The translations under genes were made by a program, and so were the position numbers. Below the pieces are notes generated by a model, which was not told the DNA's origin, did no database searches, and saw only the letters and a program-made list of their open reading frames with translations. Shown one piece after another: positions 53,122 to 63,142 of a stretch of 64,000 bases of DNA. Every line of letters starts with the position of its first letter. Within the stretch, counting starts at the first letter, position 1. Origin of the DNA: Tangfeifania diversioriginum (GTDB lineage Bacteria; Bacteroidota; Bacteroidia; Bacteroidales; Prolixibacteraceae); the NCBI GenBank assembly GCA_945873105.1, contig CAMCBW010000001.1, positions 124,001 through 188,000 on the forward strand, in the 5' to 3' direction.

Positions 53122-54126
53122 TCACCGCTGTCCCAGCGTTGCAACCAGAACTGCCTTGATGGTATGCATTCTGTTTTCGGCCTGATCAAAGACGATGGAG
53201 GCTTCACTTTCAAACACGTCCTCCGTTACCTCCATGGATTCAATGCCAAACTTTTGAAAAATATCTTCCCCGGTTTTTGTTTCCCGGTTGTGGTATGCCG
53301 GAAGACAATGGAGAAATTTCACTTCAGGATTTCCGGTCAGTGCCATCACCTTCGCGTTGACCTGGAAAGGCATCAATAGTTCGATCCGCTCCTGCCAGAC
53401 GGCTGCAGATTCACCCATTGAGACCCATACATCGGTATAGATGAAATCACAATCCATAACTGCCTCTTCCAGGTTTTCTGTTACAAGGATATTTCCTCCG
53501 GTTTGGGAAGCAATGGTCTGACAGGTTTTCTGAAGCTCAGCCGAAGGTTGGAACTTCGCAGGAGCTGCCGCCCTGAAATCCATCCCCATTTTGGCCGCCC
53601 CTACCATCAAGGAATTGCCCATGTTGTTTCTGGCGTCCCCGAGGTAGGCAAATTTAATCTTGTCCAATGGTTTGTTTGAATGTTCCCGCATGGTAAGCAG
53701 ATCCGCCAGAATCTGTGTCGGATGGAATTCGTCAGTCAGGCCATTCCAGACAGGTACTCCTGCATGTTTGGCAAGTGTTTCAACCAGTGGCTGACCAAAG
53801 CCACGGTATTGAATTCCGTCATACATTCTTCCCAGAACCCTGGCAGTGTCCTTCATCGACTCCTTGGAACCAATCTGAGATCCTGTTGGACCCAGGTAGG
53901 TTACATGCGCTCCCTGGTCATAGGCAGCTACTTCAAAGGCACAGCGGGTCCTGGTGGAAGATTTTTCAAAGATCAGCGCTATATTTTTGCCTGTCAGCAC
54001 AGGCTCTTCTGTTCCTGTCTTTTTGGCCCATTTTAATTCGGCCGCAAGATCAAGCAGGTATTTGATTTCAAATGGTTGAAAATCCAAAAGTTTTAGAAAA
54101 TTTCTGTGGTAAAGCAGGTTCGACAT
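53122..54126 (-). CDS. Ornithine carbamoyltransferase, probably catabolic (ArcB-like)
   Basis: A 334-residue enzyme that moves the carbamoyl group between carbamoyl phosphate and ornithine. The carbamoyl-phosphate motif is [33 protein letters not shown] (ornithine site) and [13 protein letters not shown] (catalytic Cys) are all present. Length is typical. The carbamate kinase gene directly upstream (14-bp gap) argues for the arginine deiminase/ATP-yielding direction, but no arginine deiminase gene is in the window. Confidence 0.94.
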   Translation of the reverse strand: MSNLLYHRNFLKLLDFQPFEIKYLLDLAAELKWAKKTGTEEPVLTGKNIALIFEKSSTRTRCAFEVAAYDQGAHVTYLGPTGSQIGSKESMKDTARVLGRMYDGIQYRGFGQPLVETLAKHAGVPVWNGLTDEFHPTQILADLLTMREHSNKPLDKIKFAYLGDARNNMGNSLMVGAAKMGMDFRAAAPAKFQPSAELQKTCQTIASQTGGNILVTENLEEAVMDCDFIYTDVWVSMGESAAVWQERIELLMPFQVNAKVMALTGNPEVKFLHCLPAYHNRETKTGEDIFQKFGIESMEVTEDVFESEASIVFDQAENRMHTIKAVLVATLGQR

Positions 54127-54140
54127 GGGGTATTTCTTGG

Positions 54141-55091
54141 TTAATAATACATGGTAATTTTTGATCCGTAACTTTTATCTTCCAGTTTAGCGGCCTCTGT
54201 GATGATGCTTTTTACGCCTCCGTTTTCTACGAATTTCATGGCCGCCACAATTTTTGGGGCCATACTTCCTTCCGCAAAGGTGCCCATTTCAAGGTACTTC
54301 CGGGTATCCGCATAATCCAGAAACTCTAATTTTTCCTGCGTGGGCAGACCGAAATCCTTGTAAATGAAGGAGACATCCGTCAAAATATAAAACTCATCTG
54401 CTTTAACCCCAGAGGCCAGTACTGCTGATGCGAGATCTTTGTCTATCACAGCATCCACTGTTCGGATGTTCTTTTCACTGTCAATGAATACCGGAATACC
54501 TCCACCTCCACAGGTAATTACGATGTTCCCCTTTCTGGCCATTTCACCAATCAGTTGGAGGTTCATTATTTTAATGGGAGTAGGGGAGGGTACTACCCGT
54601 CTCCACCCGTCTCCATTTTTTTTGCTCTCCTTGAATTTCCATCCTTTGGCCTCTTCCAGGGATTTGGCCTCTTCTGCACTGTAGGTAGCACCAATTCGTT
54701 TGGTCGGATTTTGGAAGGCTGGGTCATTCGGATCAACCTCCACCATTCCAACCAGGGTGACCACATTTTTTTCAATCTGATATTTATTGAGGACATTCCG
54801 GAAGATTCTTTCGATCATGTAGCCGATTCCACCTTGTGAATCCGCCACGCAGATGTCCAAAGGCATTTGTGCAATTCCGTACACTTGTTCCCCCGCATCA
54901 TTGCGCATCAGAATGTTTCCCACCTGGGGTCCGTTGCCATGTGTCACTACCAGATCGTAACCCTCTCTTACCAGGAAGATCAGGTTTTCGATGGTCTCTG
55001 TGGTATGGAGTTCCTGCTCTTCAATCGTTCCTTTCTCGTTGTCGCGCAACAAGGCGTTGCCTCCAAGGGCAACGACAGCCATTTTTTTCAT
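54141..55091 (-). CDS. arcC: Carbamate kinase
   Basis: A 316-residue amino-acid-kinase-fold enzyme that makes ATP from carbamoyl phosphate and [19 protein letters not shown] at the N-terminus, [42 protein letters not shown] and [13 protein letters not shown] are carbamate kinase signatures. It stands between the thymidylate-synthase-like gene (73-bp gap) and the carbamoyltransferase gene (14-bp gap), probably one operon. Confidence 0.95.
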   Translation of the reverse strand: MKKMAVVALGGNALLRDNEKGTIEEQELHTTETIENLIFLVREGYDLVVTHGNGPQVGNILMRNDAGEQVYGIAQMPLDICVADSQGGIGYMIERIFRNVLNKYQIEKNVVTLVGMVEVDPNDPAFQNPTKRIGATYSAEEAKSLEEAKGWKFKESKKNGDGWRRVVPSPTPIKIMNLQLIGEMARKGNIVITCGGGGIPVFIDSEKNIRTVDAVIDKDLASAVLASGVKADEFYILTDVSFIYKDFGLPTQEKLEFLDYADTRKYLEMGTFAEGSMAPKIVAAMKFVENGGVKSIITEAAKLEDKSYGSKITMYY

Positions 55092-55164
55092 TTTACCAAT
55101 TGAGTTCCGGTTTGATCAGAACGAAGATAAGGAGTGTTTTCAGAGCAATACATGACAAATATCG

Positions 55165-56052
55165 TCAATGCCGCTGGTCGTACTCCTTTATTTTCTGAAC
55201 GATCTGTTCTTCTGCCTGGTCGTACATATCCCGGATAAATTCGTCGTTGAATGGCATGGTGCGTTCTTCAAACCGCATATCCTCCAATCTGTCCAGTAAT
55301 CTTTCCTTAACAGTTTTCAGGTCTTTCCCATAGATATGGAAAGAATCGGCCTGCCAGTTCATCCGACCCAACCTGACAGTTTTTCCTGTTTTCTCCGCGA
55401 CACCAGCTGCAATTACCTCCTTGCTGAACTGGATAAACCCGAACATGTTCATGAAATTTGCTCCCCATGCATCGTTGCTTCTGAAACGCACGTTGCAGTT
55501 CAACCAATAGGTGCCCTCTTCATCAACCAATATCCTGTACCACAAGGATTGGAGGCAGGGTGGGTCGAAGCAATCATTGTCGATGTCAGGCATCCAGGTT
55601 ATCATTTGTGCCTGGCGGGTGAAGGGTTGTTTGGCCAATTTTTCAATGACCGACTGAATCTGGTCCACCTTGATCTTTCCTGCTTCCTGAGATTTGCCAT
55701 CGACCAGCTCTTTCCATACACCATAATTTTTTAGCCGGCCATGATAGGTATATTCCCAACGCTTGTCGCTTTCGTCGTTCATGTTTTTGGTCCAGTGGTC
55801 CTTGTACCCTTTGAGCTCCATCACATACTCCTTCAGCTCTTCGATCCCGCCCGGGAAGGCCATGTGGATCATGGGATCCGTTTCTGGCTCCTCGATGGTA
55901 ATGTTGATGGTACAATCCATACTCTCCGGATCTTCCGGTTTGTCGTATTGTGTCTTAAATCGGGTTCCTTTTTCGTACACCGCGATGATGGCTGCTTCAT
56001 AGGCTTCTGCCAATGTTTTTTCGGTAATGGAGATGACCGGAATATTTTTCAT
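55165..56052 (-). CDS. Divergent thymidylate-synthase-like protein
   Basis: A 295-residue protein related to thymidylate synthase. Aligned features are YTYHGRLKNYG (101-111), TRQAQMITWMPDIDND, DPPCLQSLWYRI with the nucleophile C166, RFRSNDAWGANFMN (189-202) and DSFHIYGKDL (236-245, matching the D-x-H-x-Y segment). The usual PCH is PCL and the region between GAN and MN is altered, so the substrate may not be dUMP. It heads the arcC-arcB operon. A methylase or hydroxymethylase acting on another pyrimidine is possible; function is unresolved. Confidence 0.8.
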   Translation of the reverse strand: MKNIPVISITEKTLAEAYEAAIIAVYEKGTRFKTQYDKPEDPESMDCTINITIEEPETDPMIHMAFPGGIEELKEYVMELKGYKDHWTKNMNDESDKRWEYTYHGRLKNYGVWKELVDGKSQEAGKIKVDQIQSVIEKLAKQPFTRQAQMITWMPDIDNDCFDPPCLQSLWYRILVDEEGTYWLNCNVRFRSNDAWGANFMNMFGFIQFSKEVIAAGVAEKTGKTVRLGRMNWQADSFHIYGKDLKTVKERLLDRLEDMRFEERTMPFNDEFIRDMYDQAEEQIVQKIKEYDQRH

Positions 56053-56171
56053 ACTGGTTTGGTTTTATTGTTGGAGGATTGAAAATTGATTTTGGTATTG
56101 GTTACAAGATTGTAAAGTTGTAAAGTTCGATAGGAGGGTGATGTTTTTCCAGTTATCAGGTTATTTTTTTG

Positions 56172-57221
56172 TTATTCAGGTACTTTAAGTAAAATCTTGA
56201 GGTGTTTCCCAGGCTCAGATTCAAGTAATTCAAATCCGCGCTGGGCCTCCTGCAGATCCAGAATGCCTGTAATCATGCTTTCCGGATGAATGATTTTTCT
56301 ATCCAGTGCATCAATCGCCTTTGCAAATTCGCCATGACTTACCCTGGAAGAGACGATTCTTGCCTCTTTCCAGATCAGCTCTTTCATCAAGATTTCTGTA
56401 GGGTGGTCCCCCAACCCCAGGACACAAACGGTTCCTCCACCTTTGATGGCATTGATACAGGTTCTTACCGGATTCATGCGACCTTCCACAGCTACTTCAT
56501 GCCCGACAGCCTCAAAAGCAATATCCACCCCACGGTTGTTTGTGAGTGATTTTATAAATGCGACAGGATCTGTCCGGGTTGTATTGACAGTGATCAACTC
56601 CGGGAACGCCTTGGTGGCAATGGCCAGTCTTTCATCCAGAATGTCAGCCAGGATGACGCTTCCTTTGGTAATGGTTTTGGCAGCATGGAGAATTGCCTGG
56701 CCGACCTTTCCAGCCCCCATGATCAGGATATCATCCTGCTCTTTGATACCTGCCCTCGCAGAGGCATGAAAACCGATTGAAAGTATTTCAATCAATGCGG
56801 CGAATTCATCTGAAATATGGCTGGGAACCTTAAATACCGTATGAACCGGGGCGGAAACATATTGTGCAAATCCTCCATTGAGGTCAATCCCAATCAATTT
56901 CAGCGCAATACAGGCTGGATAGTGGCCAGCTTTGCAGGCGGCACAAGTTCCACACCAAAGGATGGGATCAACAGTAACCTTGTCTCCAGGCTGAAAATGT
57001 TCAACATGGCTGCCAACCGCCTCAATCACCCCGGCGAATTCGTGTCCGGGAATGAGCGGTAGTTTGGTCCTTGGATGGAATTCTCCCTTGAAGATATGCT
57101 GATCGGATCCGCATATACTGGCATACCTTACTTTTACCAGCACCTCATCATCCTTGATTTTTGGTTTTTCAACCTCTTCCAGGGCAATGGTACCGTAATT
57201 TCTAATTAAAGCTGCTTGCAT
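56172..57221 (-). CDS. Zinc-dependent medium-chain dehydrogenase
   Basis: Start taken at 57221 (MQAALIRNYGTIA), as longer frames run into the mannosidase gene; 349 residues. Catalytic zinc ligands are in YASICGSDQHIF and PGHEFAGVIEAVG; the structural zinc site is CGTCAACKAGHYPAC. The NAD-binding turn is MGAGKVGQAIL. It resembles sorbitol/threonine dehydrogenases. It starts 13 bp after the GH92 stop, suggesting a role in sugar or polyol catabolism. Confidence 0.9.
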   Translation of the reverse strand: MQAALIRNYGTIALEEVEKPKIKDDEVLVKVRYASICGSDQHIFKGEFHPRTKLPLIPGHEFAGVIEAVGSHVEHFQPGDKVTVDPILWCGTCAACKAGHYPACIALKLIGIDLNGGFAQYVSAPVHTVFKVPSHISDEFAALIEILSIGFHASARAGIKEQDDILIMGAGKVGQAILHAAKTITKGSVILADILDERLAIATKAFPELITVNTTRTDPVAFIKSLTNNRGVDIAFEAVGHEVAVEGRMNPVRTCINAIKGGGTVCVLGLGDHPTEILMKELIWKEARIVSSRVSHGEFAKAIDALDRKIIHPESMITGILDLQEAQRGFELLESEPGKHLKILLKVPE

Positions 57222-57234
57222 TTGATTCTTTATT

Positions 57235-59427
57235 TTACTTGAAAAGATTTTTATTGGGTTCGCTACCCATCGTAAATTCAAGGATTCCTCCCTCTACGAT
57301 CTCCTGGTAAGTGATCCAGGAACGATCCAGTAATTTTCCATTGAGCTTCACCTCATGGACGTATTTGTTCACAACCGAGGCCAGCGGGGCTTTCATGGTA
57401 AAGTATTTGCCTTGTTTTAAGGCTATTCTGGCCTCCTGAACCAATGGTGAACCAAGTTGGTAATTCAGGTCAGCGGGATTGACCGGATAGAAACCCATTG
57501 CGCTGAAAAGGTACCAGGCCGACATCTGGCCACAATCTTCGTTGCCACAGAGCCCATTTACCTTGTCGGTATACATTTCAGTCTGGATTCTGCGGTTCAG
57601 CTCCTGGGTACGCCAGGCTCTGCCCGCAGAATTGAAAAGATAGGTGGTATGATGGCCGGGCTCATTGCCATGGGCATAGGCGCCAATTAGTCCGGAAATA
57701 TCGGCAGAAGCCTTTTCTCCCTTGACTCCCTGTTCGACCATGAACAAAGAGTCCAACTTGTCAGCAAAAGGCTCTTTGCCACCGAGTAGACCAATCAATC
57801 CTTCCACATCCTGGGGGACCAGCCATAGGTATTGCCAGCCATTGCCCTCGGTATAGTCACTTCCTTCGTGGCTGGAGAAGGCCGGGTCGAAAGGAGCCGT
57901 CCACTGCCCGTTGCTCAGTTTGCCCCGCATAAATCGGGTTTCGGGATCAAAATATTGTTTGAAGCTTGCTGCTCTTTTGCGGAAGTAGTCGGCATCTTCG
58001 GTTTTGCCCAATTTGCTGGCAACCGCAGATACACACCAATCATCGATGGCCACTTCGAGGGATTTTGCAACCGATTGGCTGATTTTGTCGGCTGGCATAT
58101 AGCCCAGACTATCGTACAATCCCATTCCATCCCGATCGAACAGGGAACTCGCTTTCATCGCTTCATAGGCCAACTCCTGGTCGAAATCACCGATCCCTTT
58201 GAGAATTGCTTCAGCGATGACCGGGATGGCATGATTCCCCACCATGCAGAAAGTCTCATTTCCCTCCAGTTCCCATACCGGAAGTAACCCGGTCTGTCTG
58301 TAATGGTCCAGCATTGATTTTACCATATCGTTCACCCTGTCGGGTTGGATAAAGGTGAAGAGTGGGTGAAGTGCCCTGTAGGTATCCCACAGGGAGAAAA
58401 CAGTATAGCGCTGGTAACCATCTGCTTTTTGAACTGCACCTTTGACCCCCTTGAATTCACCGTTCAGGTCAGAAAAGAGGGCAGGAGCAACCATGGTATG
58501 GTACAGGGCAGTGTAGAAAATTGTTTTCTGAACAGGATCATTCGATTGGATAACAATTTTCGAAAGTTCTTTTTCCCAGGCATCAGAAGCTGCCTCTTTT
58601 GTTTTTTCAAAATCCCAGTCTGGCAGGGAGTGATCCAGGTTTTCCAATGCATTTTTGGCGCTCACCGATGATATCCCAACTTTTGCCATCACTTGTGCAT
58701 CACTGAACTGGAATACTCCAACCGTGCAGTTTTCTCCCCCTACCTTGGTTATTTCAGATTTTGCGATGGGTTGTGAAAATCGGACCGCAAAATAAAGCTG
58801 CTGATCGGCTGCCCATCCATGCGACAGGCGTGATCCTGTAATCAGCATGTTGTCAACTATCTGCAATGAAGTTTGGTAGGGTTTGTCCCAGTTGATGGCA
58901 AATCCCAGGTTAACTACCAGGTTATTTACTGCTCCTTTGGGGAAGGTGTACTTGTGGAAACCTGCCCTTTCGGTAACGGTTAATTCTGTTTTTATAGGGT
59001 GGTTTTTAAAGATGACCGAATAATAACCGGGCAGGGCGATCTCCTGTTGGTGGCTGAATTTCCCGGCATAGCGTGATACAAAATCTGCATTCTTTTCACC
59101 ATCTGTAAACGTTACCTCCGTGGCAACCGGCAAAAATGAGACATCTGCCAGATCACCAATGCCGGTTCCACTTAGGTGTGTATGGCTGAAACCTGCGATG
59201 ACACTGTCGGAATAGTGGTAGCCCGAACACCAGTCCCAGCCATTTGTCCCATTGTCCGGACTCAATTGTATCTGGCCAAAAGGGAAGGCTGCGCCAGGGT
59301 AGGTATGGCCATGGTCCGAAGTGCCGATCATGGGGTTCACACTGTTTGTCAGCCGGATAGATTTCTCCGGGGCACAGTTGAATGCCAATCCTGCCAGAAG
59401 CAATAAAAACAGGGAGTTCAGGTTCAT
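57235..59427 (-). CDS. GH92 alpha-mannosidase, lipoprotein
   Basis: A 730-residue GH92 enzyme with a lipoprotein signal (lipobox LAFNC). It opens NPMIGTSDHGHTYPGAAFPF and has GFSHTHLSGTGIGD, the family's calcium and sugar-binding region, then GNEDCGQMSAWYLFSAMGFY near the C-terminus with the catalytic-area residues. GH92 members remove terminal alpha-mannose from host or fungal glycans at the cell surface or periplasm. No SusC/SusD pair is nearby, so it is not in a full polysaccharide locus. Confidence 0.94.
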   Translation of the reverse strand: MNLNSLFLLLLAGLAFNCAPEKSIRLTNSVNPMIGTSDHGHTYPGAAFPFGQIQLSPDNGTNGWDWCSGYHYSDSVIAGFSHTHLSGTGIGDLADVSFLPVATEVTFTDGEKNADFVSRYAGKFSHQQEIALPGYYSVIFKNHPIKTELTVTERAGFHKYTFPKGAVNNLVVNLGFAINWDKPYQTSLQIVDNMLITGSRLSHGWAADQQLYFAVRFSQPIAKSEITKVGGENCTVGVFQFSDAQVMAKVGISSVSAKNALENLDHSLPDWDFEKTKEAASDAWEKELSKIVIQSNDPVQKTIFYTALYHTMVAPALFSDLNGEFKGVKGAVQKADGYQRYTVFSLWDTYRALHPLFTFIQPDRVNDMVKSMLDHYRQTGLLPVWELEGNETFCMVGNHAIPVIAEAILKGIGDFDQELAYEAMKASSLFDRDGMGLYDSLGYMPADKISQSVAKSLEVAIDDWCVSAVASKLGKTEDADYFRKRAASFKQYFDPETRFMRGKLSNGQWTAPFDPAFSSHEGSDYTEGNGWQYLWLVPQDVEGLIGLLGGKEPFADKLDSLFMVEQGVKGEKASADISGLIGAYAHGNEPGHHTTYLFNSAGRAWRTQELNRRIQTEMYTDKVNGLCGNEDCGQMSAWYLFSAMGFYPVNPADLNYQLGSPLVQEARIALKQGKYFTMKAPLASVVNKYVHEVKLNGKLLDRSWITYQEIVEGGILEFTMGSEPNKNLFK

Positions 59428-59734
59428 TTACCGTAAAATTTAGATTGTTTGTAAGCTGTAGACGTTACAGATAGATTCTTAGCCAAATGTAACAAATCAT
59501 CTATTCTCTCCGCATCTGTTTCTTTTTAAAAAGTGGGGGAAAATGCAAAATTTTCGTGAGAAAGAGCATTCATTTGGCCCCGGAAGGCAGAAAGAATCCT
59601 GACAGGAATTAAAACCTACCACTACAAGGTGAAGCAACAAAGAGGGATTTCGCCCTGTTCTACCACTTATTTTGGGGTTTTCGTTCACTTTGTTGGATTT
59701 AATCCTAAATTTGACATTTCTAAATAATTGGGTA
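59428..59734. promoter_or_regulatory. Divergent gap between GH92 and ftsK
   Basis: 307 bp without a gene. TAAATTTG at 59706-59713 fits the -7 box for ftsK, though its -33 partner is weak; TACATTTG on the minus strand (59484-59491) could serve the GH92 gene. Nothing else is recognisable. Confidence 0.4.
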
Positions 59735-62158
59735 ATGGCTCAGCAAAAGATTGATAATCAACAGAAACCTATAGCTCCCAAAACTGGCAACGGGGGTAAG
59801 GGAACGAAACATTCCCGTTGGGAGAAGATTCGTGGGGTGATTGGGCTTCTCCTCTTCTTCTTTACCCTCTACCTGCTTGTTTCCTTCGTCTCCTTTTTGC
59901 TTCAGGAGGGGGCCGATGCAAGTCACCTGGATGTTTCAATCAAGGAGCTTATTACCAATCCAACCATCAAAATAGAGAATTCCGGAGGGAAATGGGGAGC
60001 AGTCCTCGCCAATTGGTTTATCAACAAGGGATTTGGGTTTGGCTCATTTGGGATCCTCTATCTCTTCCTCGTGCTATCCATGCGTCTGGCCAAAATTGGG
60101 AAAATGTCGATGCCAAGGAACTTTGGGTATGGGATATTTCTAATTATATGGTTTTCAATCACTCTTGCCTATTCACTCGCTTACTTTTACAAGAATTCGC
60201 CCATTCTGCCTGGGGGGGCCTATGGTTTTCTGATGGCGCAACACCTCAATTCTGTTGTTGGAAAACTTGGTACTTTTTTTGTGTTGCTGGGTTCAATTTT
60301 GATCGTAATTATTTTTGCTTTCGATGATGCCTGGGGGGCCATACAGGGAATGTTGTCCTACCGGGGAAAGCCTAAAAAGAAGGAGGTGCCGCTGATTACC
60401 AATGAGCCGTTTGTGGCGGCACAGCCACCCAAGATGCAGGAGAAGGACCGCTCCTTTTCAAAAGTTGCAGACGACGATGAGGTGAAGATCGTCTATGCGG
60501 AACCGGAAGATGACTCGATTGAGCTTGAAATGGGAGAGGTATTTGTCGAGGAGGAGCCCTACCAGATTCCGGTCAATGTACCCGTTCCGACTGCTGAAGT
60601 GGCAGTTCCAAGGCAAGAGTTGTACGATGAAGAGGAGGAAATCCCGGAGGCAGATTATGATCCGACCCTTGATCTGTCACGGTATATTTTCCCATCCATC
60701 GACCTGCTCGAAGAACGGGCCACCGGCAACCCCCAGGTGACGAACGACGAGTTGATGGCCAACAAGAACAAGATCCTCCAGACCCTGAAGAACTATAGTA
60801 TTGAAATTGAGAAGATCAGGGCAACAACCGGCCCGACCGTCACACTTTATGAAATTGTACCAGCTGCGGGTGTGAGGATCTCAAAAATTAAAAACCTGGA
60901 GGACGACATCGCACTTAGCCTGTCAGCCTTGGGTATTCGTATCATTGCCCCAATGCCGGGGAAGGGAACAGTCGGTATTGAGGTTCCCAATAACAAGCCC
61001 GAAGTGGTCTCCATGCGCTCGTTGATCGCCTCCAAGGTTTTCCAGGAGACGGATTATGAACTGCCGCTCGCACTCGGGAAGACCATCTCCAACGAAACTT
61101 TTGTGGTCGATCTTACCAAGATGCCACACATCCTCGTAGCCGGGGCTACCGGGCAGGGGAAATCGGTGGGTTTGAATGCCATCATCTCGTCGCTATTGTA
61201 CAAAAAACATCCATCGCAACTCAAATTTGTATTCATTGATCCCAAAAAAGTTGAGTTGAATCTCTATTCCGTGATTGAAAAGCATTTTCTGGCCAAGATG
61301 GAGGGGATGGAAGACTCCATCATTACCGATGTTCAGCAGGTCAAGGATACACTTAATTCGCTCATCATAGAGATGGAACGCCGGTATGACCTGTTGAAAA
61401 TTGCCCAGACCAGGAATGTAAAAGAGTACAATGTCAAATTTATCTCCAGGCGTCTAAATCCCAACAAGGGACACAGGTACCTTCCTTACATCGTGGTGGT
61501 GGTGGATGAATTTGCGGATTTGATCATGACTGCCGGGAAGGAGATCGAGTTGCCGATCGCCCGGATTGCCCAGTTGGCCCGTGCCGTGGGAATCCATATG
61601 ATCATTGCGACCCAGCGTCCCTCCATCAACATCATTACAGGGGTGATCAAGGCCAACTTCCCAACCCGTATTGCCTTCAAGGTAGCATCCATGGTCGATT
61701 CAAGGACCATACTCGACACCCCGGGAGCCAATCAGCTGATCGGCAGGGGGGATATGCTCGTTTCTATCGGAAACGTGCTTACCAGGATTCAATGTGCGTT
61801 TGTGGATACGCCTGAAGTGGAGGCAATTGCCAATTTTATCGGGAAACAACCCGGATATCCCACTGCATGGGCACTCCCTGAATACAGGAGTGATGGTTCA
61901 GACAGTTCTGATGAGGTAGATCTGAAGAACAGGGATGAGCTTTTTGATGATGCTGCAAGAATTGTGGTATTAAACCAAACGGGCTCCACATCGTCTATTC
62001 AAAGGAAGTTCTCCATCGGCTACAACAGGGCCGGAAGAATCATGGACCAGTTGGAGGCTGCCGGAATTGTTGGAGTGAATGCCGGAAGTAAAGCCAGGGA
62101 AGTATTGGTCCAGGACGAAGGAACTTTGGAACAGATTTTGCGGAGACTGCCGCAGTAA
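59735..62158 (+). CDS. ftsK: DNA translocase FtsK/SpoIIIE
   Basis: Start at 59735 (MAQQKIDNQQKP), giving 807 residues. Four N-terminal membrane helices (about 30-210) are followed by an acidic linker (about 220-330) that is short for FtsK. The motor domain has Walker A VAGATGQGKSVGLN, Walker B YIVVVVDEFADL and the ATQRPS segment. The C-terminal winged gamma domain (SSIQRKFSIGYNRAGRIMDQ, LEAAGIVG) reads chromosome polarity sequences. It pumps DNA through the division septum. Confidence 0.96.
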   Translation: MAQQKIDNQQKPIAPKTGNGGKGTKHSRWEKIRGVIGLLLFFFTLYLLVSFVSFLLQEGADASHLDVSIKELITNPTIKIENSGGKWGAVLANWFINKGFGFGSFGILYLFLVLSMRLAKIGKMSMPRNFGYGIFLIIWFSITLAYSLAYFYKNSPILPGGAYGFLMAQHLNSVVGKLGTFFVLLGSILIVIIFAFDDAWGAIQGMLSYRGKPKKKEVPLITNEPFVAAQPPKMQEKDRSFSKVADDDEVKIVYAEPEDDSIELEMGEVFVEEEPYQIPVNVPVPTAEVAVPRQELYDEEEEIPEADYDPTLDLSRYIFPSIDLLEERATGNPQVTNDELMANKNKILQTLKNYSIEIEKIRATTGPTVTLYEIVPAAGVRISKIKNLEDDIALSLSALGIRIIAPMPGKGTVGIEVPNNKPEVVSMRSLIASKVFQETDYELPLALGKTISNETFVVDLTKMPHILVAGATGQGKSVGLNAIISSLLYKKHPSQLKFVFIDPKKVELNLYSVIEKHFLAKMEGMEDSIITDVQQVKDTLNSLIIEMERRYDLLKIAQTRNVKEYNVKFISRRLNPNKGHRYLPYIVVVVDEFADLIMTAGKEIELPIARIAQLARAVGIHMIIATQRPSINIITGVIKANFPTRIAFKVASMVDSRTILDTPGANQLIGRGDMLVSIGNVLTRIQCAFVDTPEVEAIANFIGKQPGYPTAWALPEYRSDGSDSSDEVDLKNRDELFDDAARIVVLNQTGSTSSIQRKFSIGYNRAGRIMDQLEAAGIVGVNAGSKAREVLVQDEGTLEQILRRLPQ

Positions 62159-62242
62159 GGAAGGATAAGGGATAAGGGATAAAGGATAAAGGTTAAAGGT
62201 TTAAGGATAAAGTACAAAGGTTAAAGAATAAATATTTATAGG
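62159..62242 (+). repeat. Direct array of GGATAAA/GGTTAAA heptamers between ftsK and the LolA-like gene
   Basis: Starts one base after the ftsK stop: about ten copies of AAGGATAA, AAGGGATA and AAGGTTAA variants to 62228, all one direction. It provides G/A-rich sequence before the LolA-like start, which might help ribosome binding, but that is guesswork. Confidence 0.75.
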
Positions 62243-62893
62243 ATGAAAAAATTGGTGTTTGCTGTTGCCGCTTTATGGATAGCCACAGGTTTGATGGCTC
62301 AACAAGATCCAAAAGCCAGGGAGGTGCTGGATAAATTGTCACAGACTACAAAAAGTTACAAAACCATACAGATCGACTTCTCCTTTACACTCGAAAATAA
62401 AAAGAACAATGTAAACCAAACCAACGAGGGTGTATTGGCGCTGAAAGGTAAAATGTACCGTTTACATATGCCGGTCTTCGGGATGGAAGTTTTCTGTGAC
62501 GGTACCAGTACCTGGAGTTATCTTACGGAGGGCAAGGAGTGCAATATTTCTGGCGTAGAGGAGGAAACAGACGGGGCATTGAGCCCGGCGAATATCTTCA
62601 CAATTTATGAAAAGGGGTTCAACTATTCTTACGTCGGAGAAGAGTCCCTTACCGGTAAAGCAGTTCAGGTGCTGGACCTCTTCCCTGTAGACAAGTCGAA
62701 AGAGTTGCTAAAGGTCAGGTTGTATGTCGACAAGGTGAAGTCACAGATTGCAAAAGCCCAGACTTACAACAAGGACGGCAATACCTATATACTGGTACTC
62801 AAGAGTATGAAGACAAATATAGACCTTAAGGATGATTATTTTGTTTTCGACAAAGCCAAATACCCAGGGGTCGTGATGAACGACATGAGGTAG
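62243..62893 (+). CDS. LolA-like outer-membrane lipoprotein carrier protein
   Basis: A 216-residue periplasmic protein with a signal peptide ending near LMAQQ. ALKGKMYRLHMPVFGMEVFC, DGTSTWSYL and KSMKTNIDLKDDYFVFD follow the LolA/LolB half-barrel pattern. LolA accepts lipoproteins from LolCDE and hands them to the outer membrane. The position after ftsK is common in bacteria, which supports the call. Confidence 0.88.
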   Translation: MKKLVFAVAALWIATGLMAQQDPKAREVLDKLSQTTKSYKTIQIDFSFTLENKKNNVNQTNEGVLALKGKMYRLHMPVFGMEVFCDGTSTWSYLTEGKECNISGVEEETDGALSPANIFTIYEKGFNYSYVGEESLTGKAVQVLDLFPVDKSKELLKVRLYVDKVKSQIAKAQTYNKDGNTYILVLKSMKTNIDLKDDYFVFDKAKYPGVVMNDMR

Positions 62894-62930
62894 AAAGCTG
62901 CAGCAGGCCGGGGGCAAAATTCACATGAAA

Positions 62931-63140
62931 GAGGCTGTCTCGAAAGTCTAATATAAATTTCTATAGCTTACAACTTGATAGTAATTTCCGATTTGATCAG
63001 ACCCCAAACCCTTGAAGGGGCTTAAATTCTGACCATTTCACGCATTTCCAAGTCCACTTTAGGGATTTAGGGGTGAAAAAAGAGAAAGGCTTTCAAATTG
63101 TAAGATCACGGAATTTCATCGTGACTTTTGAGACAGCTTC
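62931..63140. mobile_element. MITE-like element with 18-bp inverted ends
   Basis: Left end GAGGCTGTCTCGAAAGTC and right end GACTTTTGAGACAGCTTC are inverted repeats matching at 16 of 18 positions, 210 bp apart. The inside has no coding frame. Ends reading GGCTGTCTCAAAAG are, as far as I recall, seen on IS1182-type elements of Bacteroidota. A target duplication is not clear. Its right end lies 2 bp from the pyruvate kinase stop codon. Confidence 0.7.
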
Positions 63141-63142
63141 TT

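Noticed and set aside
57235-59427. GH92 gene as part of a polysaccharide utilisation locus
   Set aside because: No SusC/SusD-like pair, sulfatase or further glycosidase is next to it.
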